Source: Rhodospirillales bacterium (GTDB lineage: Bacteria; Pseudomonadota; Alphaproteobacteria; Rhodospirillales; WMHbin7). From it: a DNA stretch of 64,000 nucleotides. Location: contig JACRPC010000013.1 of the NCBI GenBank assembly GCA_016214125.1, positions 1 through 64,000 on the forward strand, given 5' to 3'. The notes under the pieces were generated by a model. The model was not told the DNA's origin. It searched no databases and worked only from the letters and a program-made list of their open reading frames with translations. The position numbers and the translations under genes were made by a program. Shown here one piece after another: positions 46,621-56,997 of this stretch (within the stretch, counting starts at the first letter, position 1; every line of letters begins with the position of its first letter).

Positions 46621-47280
46621 CTAGCGATGGTATCGGCGCTTCTTCGTGGCGGCAACCTTGCCGGATTTGACCGGGCGCGACGGCGTTTCGACCAGGCGGA
46701 CGGTCTTGGCTTCGGCCAGGCGGGCCGGCACCAGCGGCCGGCCGCCCACCAAGCCCCAATCGGCGCGGTCGATCCAGCCCCAGCGCAAGACGAAGCCGCC
46801 CGCCCCATCGGGTTCGGGCTGGATGAGCAGCAGGTAACCGTCCGGTCGGCTTTCATCGGGCCAGGCCGCCAGGCTGGCGAAGTCGGGCGAAAAGGCGCCG
46901 ACGAGTAAGCCGACCCCAAGATCGGGGCTGGTGGCGTGACGCAGCCGCGCCCCCCACGCTGTCTTGTCCGCATGCCAGAGGGTGGGATCGGTCTTCGCCA
47001 GCTCCTGGGCCAAAAGCAGAGCCAGCCGCAAGGGATCGCCGCCCGCCAGCCGCTCCCGATCCTGGGGCGTCAGCTTGGCCGGATCGAGCCCGTGATCGAG
47101 GGCGAATTCCAAATCCGCCAGGCCAAGATCGGACCCGGCGGCCGACGACCAGCCGGCGATCGCCCTCCGGGCGGCGTCGAGCAGATGGCGGGTGTCGAAG
47201 GGATGGCGGGCGATCAGGCGAGCCGTTTCGGCGGGCCATTGGGCGAAGGGAAGCGAATCGTAGGGCGAGGATCGAGCCAT
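46621..47280 (-). CDS. Hypothetical protein upstream of the CbbX-like ATPase
   Basis: 219 residues, soluble, no signal peptide. A helical N-terminal half (FDTRHLLDAARRAIAGWSSAAG; LTPQDRERLAGGDPLRLALLLAQELA) is followed by a beta-rich part (GYLLLIQPEPDGAGGFVLRWGWIDRADWGLVGGRPLV) and a basic tail ending KSGKVAATKKRRYHR. I do not recognise the family. It lies 22 bases upstream of the AAA+ ATPase gene on the same strand, so the two probably act together. Confidence 0.65.
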   Translation of the reverse strand: MARSSPYDSLPFAQWPAETARLIARHPFDTRHLLDAARRAIAGWSSAAGSDLGLADLEFALDHGLDPAKLTPQDRERLAGGDPLRLALLLAQELAKTDPTLWHADKTAWGARLRHATSPDLGVGLLVGAFSPDFASLAAWPDESRPDGYLLLIQPEPDGAGGFVLRWGWIDRADWGLVGGRPLVPARLAEAKTVRLVETPSRPVKSGKVAATKKRRYHR

Positions 47281-47320
47281 CGCCCGTCATCCTGGCGCTA
47301 GGCCTGGCGCCGAACAAGCC

Positions 47321-48484
47321 CTAATCCTTCAAATCCTCCCACAGCTCCTTCACCTTGGCGAAGAAGCCGGCCGATTCCGGGCTGGTGTCCTTTTCGCTGC
47401 CGGCCTTCTCGAACTCGCGCAGCAATTCCTGCTGCTTCTTGTTGAGCTTGACCGGCGTTTCGATCACCGCCTGGATGAACATGTCGCCCCTAGCCGGGCT
47501 TCTTAGCACCGCCATGCCCTTGGCCTTCAGGCGGAACTGGTGCCCGGTCTGGGTGCCGGCCGGTACGGTGACCCGGGCCCGGCTGCCGTCGATGGTCGGC
47601 ACCTCGATCGAACCGCCCAGCGAGGCGGTGGTCATCGGGATCGGCACCCGGCAATAGATGTTGGCGCCTTCGCGCTGGAAGAAGCGGTGCGGCTTGACGG
47701 CCAGGAAGATGTAAAGATCGCCCGCGCCGGCGCCGCGCAGTCCGGCCTCGCCCTCGCCCGACAGGCGGATGCGGGTGCCATCCTCGACGCCGGCCGGAAT
47801 CGACACCGACAGGTTCTTTTCCTTGCGGGTCCGCCCGGTGCCGCCGCAGGGTTTGCAGGGATTGCTGATCACCCGGCCGGTGCCGTGGCAGGTGGGGCAG
47901 GTGCGCTCGATGGTGAAGAAACCCTGGGTGGCGCGCACCTTGCCGGCGCCGTGGCAGGTCGTGCAGGTGACGGGCTGCGAGCCGCCGGCGGCGCCGGAAC
48001 CCTTGCAGGATTCGCAAGGAACCGAGGTCGGCACCTTGATGGTGGTGTTGAGACCCTTGTGCGCCTCTTCGAGGCTCACCTCCATGTTGTAGCGCAGATC
48101 GGAACCGCGCCCGGCCTGGGCCTGGCCGCGCCGTCCGCCGCCGCCCATGAATTCGCCGAACATCTCCTCGAAGATGTCGGAAAAGCCGGCGCCGAAGGGA
48201 TGATCGCCGCCGCCACCGCCGCCACCGCCGCCGCCGCCCGGCCGGAAGCCGCCGCCCTGCTCGAAGGCGGCGTGGCCGAAACGGTCATAGGCGGCGCGCC
48301 TCTGATCGTCCTTCAAGACGTCATAGGCCTCATTGATTTCCTTGAACAGGGTCTCGGCCTGCTTGTCGCCGGGATTCTTGTCGGGGTGATGCTTCATGGC
48401 GAGCTTGCGGTAGGCCTTTTTCAAGTCCTCCGCGCTGGCGTTCTTGGCGACGCCCAGAAGCTCGTAATAATCCTTTTTCGCCAT
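47321..48484 (-). CDS. dnaJ: Chaperone protein DnaJ
   Basis: 387 residues. J domain with HPD ([11 protein letters not shown]) at residues about 30-40, an extended glycine/phenylalanine region, four zinc-binding repeats ([32 protein letters not shown]) and the C-terminal substrate-binding and dimerisation domains. It delivers clients to DnaK and stimulates its ATPase. It lies 54 bases downstream of dnaK with a hairpin in the gap. Confidence 0.98.
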   Translation of the reverse strand: MAKKDYYELLGVAKNASAEDLKKAYRKLAMKHHPDKNPGDKQAETLFKEINEAYDVLKDDQRRAAYDRFGHAAFEQGGGFRPGGGGGGGGGGGDHPFGAGFSDIFEEMFGEFMGGGGRRGQAQAGRGSDLRYNMEVSLEEAHKGLNTTIKVPTSVPCESCKGSGAAGGSQPVTCTTCHGAGKVRATQGFFTIERTCPTCHGTGRVISNPCKPCGGTGRTRKEKNLSVSIPAGVEDGTRIRLSGEGEAGLRGAGAGDLYIFLAVKPHRFFQREGANIYCRVPIPMTTASLGGSIEVPTIDGSRARVTVPAGTQTGHQFRLKAKGMAVLRSPARGDMFIQAVIETPVKLNKKQQELLREFEKAGSEKDTSPESAGFFAKVKELWEDLKD

Positions 48485-48507
48485 GACGGCCCAACCCCCG
48501 AACGCGG

Positions 48508-48532
48508 GCGGGAGCCCCCTGGGGACTCCCGC
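48508..48532 (-). promoter_or_regulatory. Intercistronic hairpin between dnaK and dnaJ
   Basis: GCGGGAG and CTCCCGC form a 7-bp stem continued by CCCC/GGGG with a one-base bulge. On the transcribed strand no T-run follows, so it is more likely a stability or processing element setting the dnaK:dnaJ ratio than a full terminator. Confidence 0.5.
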
Positions 48533-48538
48533 TTTCGC

Positions 48539-50506
<1,968 letters not shown>

Positions 50507-50607
50507 ACCATCCTCGTTCGTTGGGCGGGCCGGCCGGACCCCAAAAAGGCGGTCTCCCGGCCCCCGGTTGACTATAGTGCGAGGGAAGAACCCTCCGCTC
50601 GACGGGT

Positions 50608-50636
50608 TATATAAGGCGATGCCGCGCCGGGCGCAA
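50608..50636 (-). promoter_or_regulatory. dnaK: Probable dnaK promoter
   Basis: On the minus strand TTGCGC (50636-50631), a 17-base spacer and TATATA (50613-50608) give a good housekeeping-type promoter with a leader of about 95 bases. An upstream CTTGCC could belong to a heat-shock promoter, but no matching -10 lies at the right distance. No CIRCE (HrcA) repeat is present. Confidence 0.5.
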
Positions 50637-50683
50637 CTTAGCCGGCAAGGGTTAAGAAAGAACTTTCGAATCCCAACAAGGGC

Positions 50684-51571
50684 CTAGACGGCCGGGCTTT
50701 TGTACCAGGCGGGCCTAAGGGCGGCGAGCTTGGCCCCTTCGCATTCGAAAGAACCAGAAGAATCAAGCTTCTCCAACCGGATCAGGGCCAGGCCAAGCCC
50801 GTTCTCGGCCACGCGCAATTCGCCCGCCTCCTGGCCGTCTTGGACGATCGGGCTGCCGGGCGGCGGCTGGGGTCCGTCGATGGTCACCGGCACCAGCCTT
50901 TTCTTCACCAAACCGCGATATTTGGTGCGCGCCGTCAGTTCTTGGCCCATATAACAGCCCTTGTCGAAATCGACGCCGTTAAGCTCGTCATAGCCGAGTT
51001 CCAAGAGCACGTCCTTTTCCAGGGCCTGATCGGCGCTGCCCTCGGGCAGGCCCAGCCGGTAGCGATGGGCGCGGAAATCGGCCGCCGAGCCTTCGGCGAA
51101 GCCCAGCGCGACGAGCGGCGCCAGACCGCCCGGGGCGGGCAGAATCAAGCGCAGGCCGGCCTCGGCCAGGCGCGGATCGGCAAAGGCGATGCCGCCGGCG
51201 AAGGGCTTGGCCTGGCCGGCTTCGCCCAGGCCCAGCTTGGCGGGCGCGTCGGGGCCGAAGGCGGCGACGACGATCCAATCGGGGGCCAGCTCGATCGACA
51301 CCTTGGCCTTCAGCTTGTAAAGCGACAGGCGCTTTTTCAGATCGGCCAGGCGCGCCGCCTCGCCATCGATCCAGACGGCGTCGCCCGCCTCGGCCAGGAA
51401 GAGATCAAACAGGAATTTGCCCTGGGGGGTGAGCAGGGCGGCGAACAGCGCCCGCTCGGGCGAAAGCTTGCGGGTGTCGTTGGAGATCAGGCCCTGCAGA
51501 AAGGGCGCGCGCTCCTCGCCCGCGACCTTGAGCAGCGCCCGATCGGTCAGCCTCACCGCCATCGCCTTCAT
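50684..51571 (-). CDS. ygfZ: YgfZ/GcvT-fold folate-binding protein
   Basis: 295 residues from the ATG at 51571, preceded by GAGGAG; an in-frame ATG at 51601 and another at 51565 are alternatives. The family signature KGCYMGQELTAR, with the essential Cys, is present near residue 215. YgfZ proteins use tetrahydrofolate in assembly or repair of iron-sulfur clusters, for instance in MiaB-type enzymes. N-terminal FLQGLISNDTRKL is also conserved. It is divergent from the glycosyltransferase gene across the repeat array. Confidence 0.93.
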   Translation of the reverse strand: MKAMAVRLTDRALLKVAGEERAPFLQGLISNDTRKLSPERALFAALLTPQGKFLFDLFLAEAGDAVWIDGEAARLADLKKRLSLYKLKAKVSIELAPDWIVVAAFGPDAPAKLGLGEAGQAKPFAGGIAFADPRLAEAGLRLILPAPGGLAPLVALGFAEGSAADFRAHRYRLGLPEGSADQALEKDVLLELGYDELNGVDFDKGCYMGQELTARTKYRGLVKKRLVPVTIDGPQPPPGSPIVQDGQEAGELRVAENGLGLALIRLEKLDSSGSFECEGAKLAALRPAWYKSPAV

Positions 51572-51645
51572 CGTCGCCACGCTCCTCTTTTGCTCCCTCA
51601 TGATATAACATCGTTTGATGTCAATTGAAGCCTATCCCAACCCGA

Positions 51646-51918
51646 ATTCATGGTGCTTCGGCGGCAAGGCCGCCGCGCGCCTTATGGCGCGAAAGCCAAG
51701 CGAGCGGAACGCGAGCGCCTGGCGACTGAGGGATTCATGGTGCTTCGGCGGCAAGGCCGCCGCGCGCCTTATGGCGCGAAAGCCAAGCGAGCGGAACGCG
51801 AGCGCCCGGCGACTGAGGGATTCATGGTGCTTCGGCGGCAAGGCCGCCGCGCGCCTTGCCGCGCGCCCTATGGCGCGAAAGCCAAGCGAGCGGAACGCGA
51901 GCGCCCGGCGATTGAGGG
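51646..51918 (+). repeat. Tandem array of three 87-base structured repeats, copy B
   Basis: Units 51646-51732, 51733-51819 and 51820-51918; the third is 99 bases because of a 12-base insertion in a hairpin loop region. Each begins ATTCATGGTGCTTC and contains two perfect hairpins, GGCGGC-AAG-GCCGCC and CGCGCC-TTAT-GGCGCG, then GCCAAGCGAGCGGAACGCG and a CGACTGAGGG tail. This fills the 354-base gap between ygfZ and the glycosyltransferase gene. The GAGGGG at the end of the third unit acts as that gene's ribosome binding site. Related units lie at 13.6, 58.1 and 60.1 kb. Confidence 0.85.
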
Positions 51919-51925
51919 GCAAAAC

Positions 51926-53557
51926 ATGACTCCTCCAGCCCGCCTGATTTCCGACTTGGCCTTCGTCCGCCACCTGCTGGTCGCCCACCGCACCGATGAG
52001 GCGCGGGCCGCGTTGATCGCCCTTGAGGGTCTCGACGGGGTTCTGGCGCCGGCATGGCTGGCGCTGGGCGAAAGCTATTTCCATGCCGAACGCTATGGCG
52101 ACGCCCTGGCCGTCTTATCGAAAGCGCTGGCGATGGGCGCCGATCCGCGGCGCACCCGCCAGGCGCTGGGCCAGGTCCATTTCAATCGGGGCGAGGCTGC
52201 CCCGGCCAAGGCGGAGTTCGAGGCGGTGCTGGCGATGGCGTCCGACCACGCGCCGGCCCATCGCGGCCTGGCGGCGCTGGCGCTTAACCGCGACGCTTAC
52301 GATGACGCGCTGGTCCATCTGCGCCAGGCGGTGGCGGCCGATCCCAAGGACGCCGAATCCTGGGCAATGATCGCCACCGTCCATTACCGCCGCGCCGACG
52401 TGGCGGTGCTCTATCGAAGCTGGACCCGGCAGAATCTGATCGATCCCACGGCCCGGCCCGATTTCCTGACGCCGAAGATCGGCTCCGATTCGCTCGACGA
52501 GGCACTGGCCGGACTGGCCCGGGCGCGCGCGCTCGATCCCAGCGTGCGGGCCGACGAGATCGGCTTTCGCCTGCTGGTCGCCGCCGGTCGGCCCGAGGAC
52601 GGACTGGCCCATCTGGCGGCCGATCCGGCGCCCGACGCCCGCACCCTGCGCCTGATGGCCGACGGCGCCTTTCTGTTGGGCGATCACGATCGCGCCCGGC
52701 GCTGGCACCAGGAAAGCCTGCTGGCCCGCTGCCAGGGTCCCATCGCGCTGCGCCCGCTCGGCCAGCCGGCGCGCAAGGCGGTGCCCCGAATGGGCGTCCC
52801 CGTCGTCTATGTCCATTGGGATGCGCCCGATCATCTGGCGCTTTCGATCGGCCAGGCGCAACGGGCGGCGCCCGACTCGCCGGTGGTGGTGATCGGCGAT
52901 CGCTGGAACCGCTATCGGGGCGTCGAGCATGTGCTTCTGCGCGATCATCTGGGTGCGGCGGAAAGCTTCGCCCGCCATTACGTGCATCGCAGCGAGAACG
53001 ATTTCTCCTACGAACTCTTCTGCTTCCAGCGCTGGTTCATCCTGGCCGATTGGGCCAGGGCCACCGGCACCGAGATCTTGCTGGCGCTCGATTCCGACGT
53101 GCTGCTGTTCGAGCGGGCGGGCAAGCTGGCGCAGCGTCTGGGTGGAAAGGCCGCCGGCTTCGCCGGACCGCTGGGGCCGCAACTGGCGGTGCTCACCCAA
53201 GAAGGGCTCGATGCCCTTTGCGCCTATTACGCCGATTTCTACCAGGCCGAAGGCTGGCGCGACCGACCGGCGCCGATTTCCGACATGACGCTTCTGCCCG
53301 ATTTCTTCGCCCGCCTGCCGGCGGCCGATCTCAACGCCGATCCCGGCTGGTCCTTCATCGACGGCAACATCCGCCTGTCCGAAGGCTTCGCCATGGCGGA
53401 CGGCCTGAAGGCGCTCGCGTTCGAAAACGGCCGCCCGATCGGCATCGACGCCGAGGGGCGCGCCCGGCCGCTGGCCGCCCTTCATTTCCAGGGCGTGGCG
53501 AAGAAGAAAATGGCCGATACCGCGCGGCGGGCGGCCGAGGCGCCTATTTCTTCTTGA
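51926..53557 (+). CDS. TPR protein with C-terminal GT-A-type glycosyltransferase-like domain
   Basis: 543 residues from the ATG at 51926, placed by GAGGGG six bases upstream; the open frame continues into the repeat array but that part is not protein-like. Residues about 1-290 are TPR helices (RYGDALAVLSKALAMGADP, AYDDALVHLRQAVAADPKD). Residues about 295-540 resemble GT-A transferases: VVYVHWDAPDHLALSIGQAQ, the sugar-nucleotide/metal motif LALDSDVLLF, and PISDMTLLPDFFARLP. It overlaps the converging asd gene by 14 bases. Donor and acceptor are unknown; it probably decorates a surface glycan or protein. Confidence 0.82.
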   Translation: MTPPARLISDLAFVRHLLVAHRTDEARAALIALEGLDGVLAPAWLALGESYFHAERYGDALAVLSKALAMGADPRRTRQALGQVHFNRGEAAPAKAEFEAVLAMASDHAPAHRGLAALALNRDAYDDALVHLRQAVAADPKDAESWAMIATVHYRRADVAVLYRSWTRQNLIDPTARPDFLTPKIGSDSLDEALAGLARARALDPSVRADEIGFRLLVAAGRPEDGLAHLAADPAPDARTLRLMADGAFLLGDHDRARRWHQESLLARCQGPIALRPLGQPARKAVPRMGVPVVYVHWDAPDHLALSIGQAQRAAPDSPVVVIGDRWNRYRGVEHVLLRDHLGAAESFARHYVHRSENDFSYELFCFQRWFILADWARATGTEILLALDSDVLLFERAGKLAQRLGGKAAGFAGPLGPQLAVLTQEGLDALCAYYADFYQAEGWRDRPAPISDMTLLPDFFARLPAADLNADPGWSFIDGNIRLSEGFAMADGLKALAFENGRPIGIDAEGRARPLAALHFQGVAKKKMADTARRAAEAPISS

Positions 53558-54566
53558 GGTGGTCGCGGATCAGCACTTCGGCGATCTGCACGGCGTTCAA
53601 GGCCGCGCCCTTGCGCAGATTGTCGGAGACCACCCAGAAGGCCAAGCCGTTGGCCACCGTCGGGTCCTTGCGGATGCGGCTGACATAGACGGCGTCCTCG
53701 CCGGCGCATTCGGCGGGGGTGATGTAGCCGCCCGGCTCGCGCTCGTCGAGCACGATCACGCCCGGCGCCCTTTTCAGCGCGGCGCGGGCCTTCTTCTCGT
53801 CGATCGGCCTGGCGCACTCGATGGTCACCGATTCCGAATGGCCGATGAAGACCGGCACCCGCACGCAGGTCGCCTGGACCTGGATGTCGGCATCGAGGAT
53901 CTTCTTGGTCTCGACCACCATCTTCCATTCCTCCTTGGTCGAGCCGTCCTCGAGGAAGACATCGATCTGCGGAATGAGGTTGAAGGCGATCTGCTTGGGG
54001 AACTTCTTCGGCTCCTTGGGGTCGCCGACATAGATCGAGCGCGTCTGCTCGAACAGCTCGTCCATGGCGTCCTTGCCGGCGCCCGACACCGATTGGTAGG
54101 TCGAAACCACCACCCGCTTGATGGTCGCCAGATCGTGCAGCGGCTTCAGCGCCACCACCATCTGGATGGTCGAGCAGTTGGGGTTGGCGATGATGCCGCG
54201 CTTGGTGTAGCGGGCGATGGCCTCGGGATTGACCTCGGGCACCACCAGGGGCACGTCGGGTTCCATGCGGAAATGGCTGGTGTTGTCGATCACCACCGCG
54301 CCGGCGGCGGCGGCGCGCGGGCTGTGCACGGCCGAAACCTTGGCGCCCGGCGAGGACAGCACGATGTCGATGCCCTTGAAATCGAAGGTGGCGAGATCCT
54401 TGACCGTCAGGATGTCGGATTCGCCGAACGAAACCTCGCGCCCCGCCGAGCGGGCGGAGGCCAGCGCCACCACTTCGGAAACCGGAAATTTGCGCTCGGC
54501 CAAGGTGGTGAGCATTTCCCGCCCGACATTGCCGGTGGCTCCGACGACGGCGACCCGATAACCCAT
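53544..54566 (-). CDS. asd: Aspartate-semialdehyde dehydrogenase
   Basis: 340 residues from the ATG at 54566 (MGYRVAVVGATGNVGREML, the standard start). It reduces aspartyl phosphate to the semialdehyde feeding lysine/diaminopimelate, methionine and threonine synthesis. The catalytic cysteine is in IIANPNCSTIQMVVAL; STYQSVSGAGKDAMDEL and RVPVFIGHSESVTIE are conserved substrate-binding parts. With dapB at 11.8-12.6 kb it covers two diaminopimelate steps, though the genes are far apart. Confidence 0.97.
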   Translation of the reverse strand: MGYRVAVVGATGNVGREMLTTLAERKFPVSEVVALASARSAGREVSFGESDILTVKDLATFDFKGIDIVLSSPGAKVSAVHSPRAAAAGAVVIDNTSHFRMEPDVPLVVPEVNPEAIARYTKRGIIANPNCSTIQMVVALKPLHDLATIKRVVVSTYQSVSGAGKDAMDELFEQTRSIYVGDPKEPKKFPKQIAFNLIPQIDVFLEDGSTKEEWKMVVETKKILDADIQVQATCVRVPVFIGHSESVTIECARPIDEKKARAALKRAPGVIVLDEREPGGYITPAECAGEDAVYVSRIRKDPTVANGLAFWVVSDNLRKGAALNAVQIAEVLIRDHLKKK

Positions 54567-54663
54567 GACACGGTTCTTTCCAAACTGAGGGCAACGAAGG
54601 GGCAGAAAATTACTCCGCCCCGGTCTTGAATTCAAGGGGCGGTCGACGCCGATAATCAATATT

Positions 54664-55161
54664 TCAATGGCACTGGCCGATCGAACCCTCGGCGCAGACG
54701 GTCTTGCCGTCCGTCCACAGGGCGCCCGAGAAATCGGCGTGCAGAAGATCGGCGCCGGTCATCCGGGCGCCGGTAAGGTCGGCGCCGCGCAAGGAGGCGC
54801 GAAAGAAGCGGGCGCGGCGCAAATCGGCCTGGCGCAGGCTGGCACCGGCCAGATCGGCCTTGGTAAAATCGGCCTCGATCAGATCGGCCCGGTCGAGCCG
54901 GGTCTTCACCATCTCGGCCGAGATGAATTTCACCCGGTAGGCGTTGGCGCCGGCCAGATTGGCGCCGGTAAGATCGGCGCGCTGAAAGGTGGCGTCGCGC
55001 AGCCGGGCGCCGGAAAGGTCGACGCCCTTCAAATCGCGGCCATCGTGATAGCAGCGCTGCCAATCGACGCCGGGCTTGGCCGGTTCGGTGCAACTGGCGT
55101 CGAGCTGGACCGGTTGGGCGAGGCCCAGGCCGGCAAGGACGAAAAGGGTTTTCCAGACCAT
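54664..55161 (-). CDS. Exported pentapeptide-repeat protein
   Basis: 165 residues from the ATG at 55161. The signal peptide MVWKTLFVLAGLGLAQPVQ is followed by SCTEPAKPGVDWQRC, then about 16 pentapeptide repeats of the A(D/N)LXX type (GVDLSGARLRDATFQRADLTGANLAGAN; ADLIEADFTKADLAGASLRQADL), which fold into a right-handed quadrilateral beta helix. C-terminal cysteine in GKTVCAEGS may pair with the N-terminal ones. Periplasmic location is predicted; function unknown. Confidence 0.85.
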   Translation of the reverse strand: MVWKTLFVLAGLGLAQPVQLDASCTEPAKPGVDWQRCYHDGRDLKGVDLSGARLRDATFQRADLTGANLAGANAYRVKFISAEMVKTRLDRADLIEADFTKADLAGASLRQADLRRARFFRASLRGADLTGARMTGADLLHADFSGALWTDGKTVCAEGSIGQCH

Positions 55162-55255
55162 GCACCCATGATGGGGTGGGAAGCGCCAAAAAGGCAACGC
55201 GGGAATTCGATTTCCGCACTTTGACCGGACGGGCGGGGGGGCTTATGGTGGGGGC

Positions 55256-56161
55256 ATGGAAAAGGGGGCGACGATGCCGAGGACCAAGGCCGAGCAGGCG
55301 ATCCATGAAGCGGAGACCCACCTGATGGCGGGCGACTACCAGCCGGCGCGCGAGGCTTATCGGCGGTCACGGCTGTTCTTCCACGAGGCGGGCGACGGCG
55401 GCGGCGAGGTCGAGGCGTTGATGGGTCTGGCCGATGTCGAGCGTCTCTTGGAGCATGACGACACGGCGCGCGATCTTCTGGTCGAAGCCCGCGCCCTGCT
55501 GGCCGGCATGGGCGAACCTCTGCAAGAAGCCGAGGTGCTGCTTCGGCTGGGCGAGGTGCTGGCCGATTGCGAAAAACTCGACGAGGCCATGCAGGCCTTT
55601 GCCTCGGCGCGCGACCTCTTCGATGGCGCCGACGAGCATGAGGGCGTGGCGATGGCGCTTTTGCGCCTGGGCCACGCCGCCGTCGATGCCGGCCAGGACG
55701 ATCACGGGCTCGACCATTTCCTGGCGGCGCAGGCGGCGGCCCGCAAGGCCGAGGACGACGAGAGCGAGGCCCTGGCGCTGCGCGCCATGGCCGACATCGA
55801 ACGCCGGCTGGGCCGCACCGACCGCGCCCATCAGGCGCTTGATCGGGCGCTCGCCCTGTTCCGCCAAACCGGCGACGCCTTGGACGAAGCCGCCACCCTG
55901 GCCGAACTGGGCACCCTTCTGCGCGACACCGGCGACAAGGCGGGCGCCATCGAGACCTACCACAAGGCGGCGCATCTGTTTGCCGCCGCCGGCGATCTCG
56001 AAGGCGAGGGCACGACCTTATTGGTGGTCGCCCGGCTGGAAACCGATCGCGATCCCAAACTGGCCAAGCGGCATTACGACCACGCCATCGAACTCTTCGA
56101 GCGCGAGGGGCTGGGCGAGCTTTCCGCCCTGGCCAAGGACGAGCGCGCCCGCCTGAAATGA
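55256..56161 (+). CDS. TPR repeat protein
   Basis: 301 residues (295 if the ATG at 55274, which also follows a G-rich Shine-Dalgarno, is used). Wholly helical with about seven TPR-like units (HLMAGDYQPAREAYRRS, ALMGLADVERLLEHDDTARDLL, ALRAMADIERRLGRTDRAHQAL). No enzymatic domain and no signal peptide. Overlaps the deacetylase start by ATGA, so it heads a three-gene operon with a deacetylase and a GNAT protein and may scaffold them. Confidence 0.82.
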   Translation: MEKGATMPRTKAEQAIHEAETHLMAGDYQPAREAYRRSRLFFHEAGDGGGEVEALMGLADVERLLEHDDTARDLLVEARALLAGMGEPLQEAEVLLRLGEVLADCEKLDEAMQAFASARDLFDGADEHEGVAMALLRLGHAAVDAGQDDHGLDHFLAAQAAARKAEDDESEALALRAMADIERRLGRTDRAHQALDRALALFRQTGDALDEAATLAELGTLLRDTGDKAGAIETYHKAAHLFAAAGDLEGEGTTLLVVARLETDRDPKLAKRHYDHAIELFEREGLGELSALAKDERARLK

Positions 56162-56997
56162 TTCCGGTCCGGACCTACGCCGCCTACATCGCCCATGGGG
56201 ATGGGCGCGCCCGCCTGCGCGCCCAATTGCGCGATCGTTTGCGTGACGGCGCCCTGCGTGTCCTCGCCCTCACCCGATCGCCCACCCGAACCAGCGGCTG
56301 GATTCGCTTTCCCTATTACCATCACGTCTTTGACGACGAGCGTAGCGGCTTCGCCCGGCAACTGGACTGGATGCGCAATGTGGGCGAGTTCTTGGCGCTC
56401 GACGATGCCGTCGCGCTCCTGCAATCGGGCCAACCCATTCCCGGCCGCTTCTTCTGCCTCACCTTCGACGACGGCTTCAAGAACGTGCTTTCCAACGCGG
56501 CGCCGATCCTCGATCGCTTCGGGGTCAAGGCCACGGTCTATGTCGCCAGCGCCTATGTCGGGCTCGATCCCCTGCGCGACCGCGAGCGTCTGCTCGGCTT
56601 TTACGATCACCGCCAACTGCTCCTGGAATTTCTCGACTGGACCGATTGCCGGGCCTGGATCGCCGCCGGGCACGCCGTCGGCTCGCACACCCATACCCAC
56701 GCCCGCCTGGCGGCGCTCGACGAGGCGGGGGTGAGCGTGGAACTCGCCGGCTCGAAAACGGCGATCGAAGGCGAGACCGGTCGGCCCTGCCAGCATTTCT
56801 GCGCCCCCTTCGGCCGGCCGGGCATCGATTACCGCTCCGAACGCGATCCCGATCTGGCGCGCCTTGCCGGCTATCGCTCCTTCGCCAGCGGCCGGCGCGG
56901 GCCGATGACGGCCGGCGGTCCGGTTTACGATTTGTCGCGCGACCATCTGCTCGCCAACTGGGGCAACCATCAGCTTCGCTATTTTCTGGGGGATTAG
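56158..56997 (+). CDS. Polysaccharide deacetylase family protein
   Basis: 279 residues, starting in an ATGA overlap. NodB-type motifs: FCLTFDDGFKNVL (catalytic Asp and metal Asp) at about residue 100 and GSHTHTHARL (metal His) at about 180, then a CAPFGRPG motif. No signal peptide, so a cytoplasmic or membrane-side role is likely. Such proteins remove N- or O-acetyl groups from sugars. Its stop touches the GTG of the next gene. Confidence 0.9.
   Translation: MIPVRTYAAYIAHGDGRARLRAQLRDRLRDGALRVLALTRSPTRTSGWIRFPYYHHVFDDERSGFARQLDWMRNVGEFLALDDAVALLQSGQPIPGRFFCLTFDDGFKNVLSNAAPILDRFGVKATVYVASAYVGLDPLRDRERLLGFYDHRQLLLEFLDWTDCRAWIAAGHAVGSHTHTHARLAALDEAGVSVELAGSKTAIEGETGRPCQHFCAPFGRPGIDYRSERDPDLARLAGYRSFASGRRGPMTAGGPVYDLSRDHLLANWGNHQLRYFLGD

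Noticed and set aside
50507-50683. CIRCE/HrcA operator or a sigma-32 promoter before dnaK
   Set aside because: No TTAGCACTC-type inverted repeat; the CTTGCC present lacks a matching -10 at the right distance.
51646-51918. Tandem repeats considered as a CRISPR array
   Set aside because: The units abut directly with no unique spacers, are 87 bases long, and no cas genes are present.
51650-51925. N-terminal extension of the TPR/glycosyltransferase through the repeats
   Set aside because: The translated repeats are Arg/Ala-rich and not TPR-like, and the best ribosome binding site belongs to the ATG at 51926.
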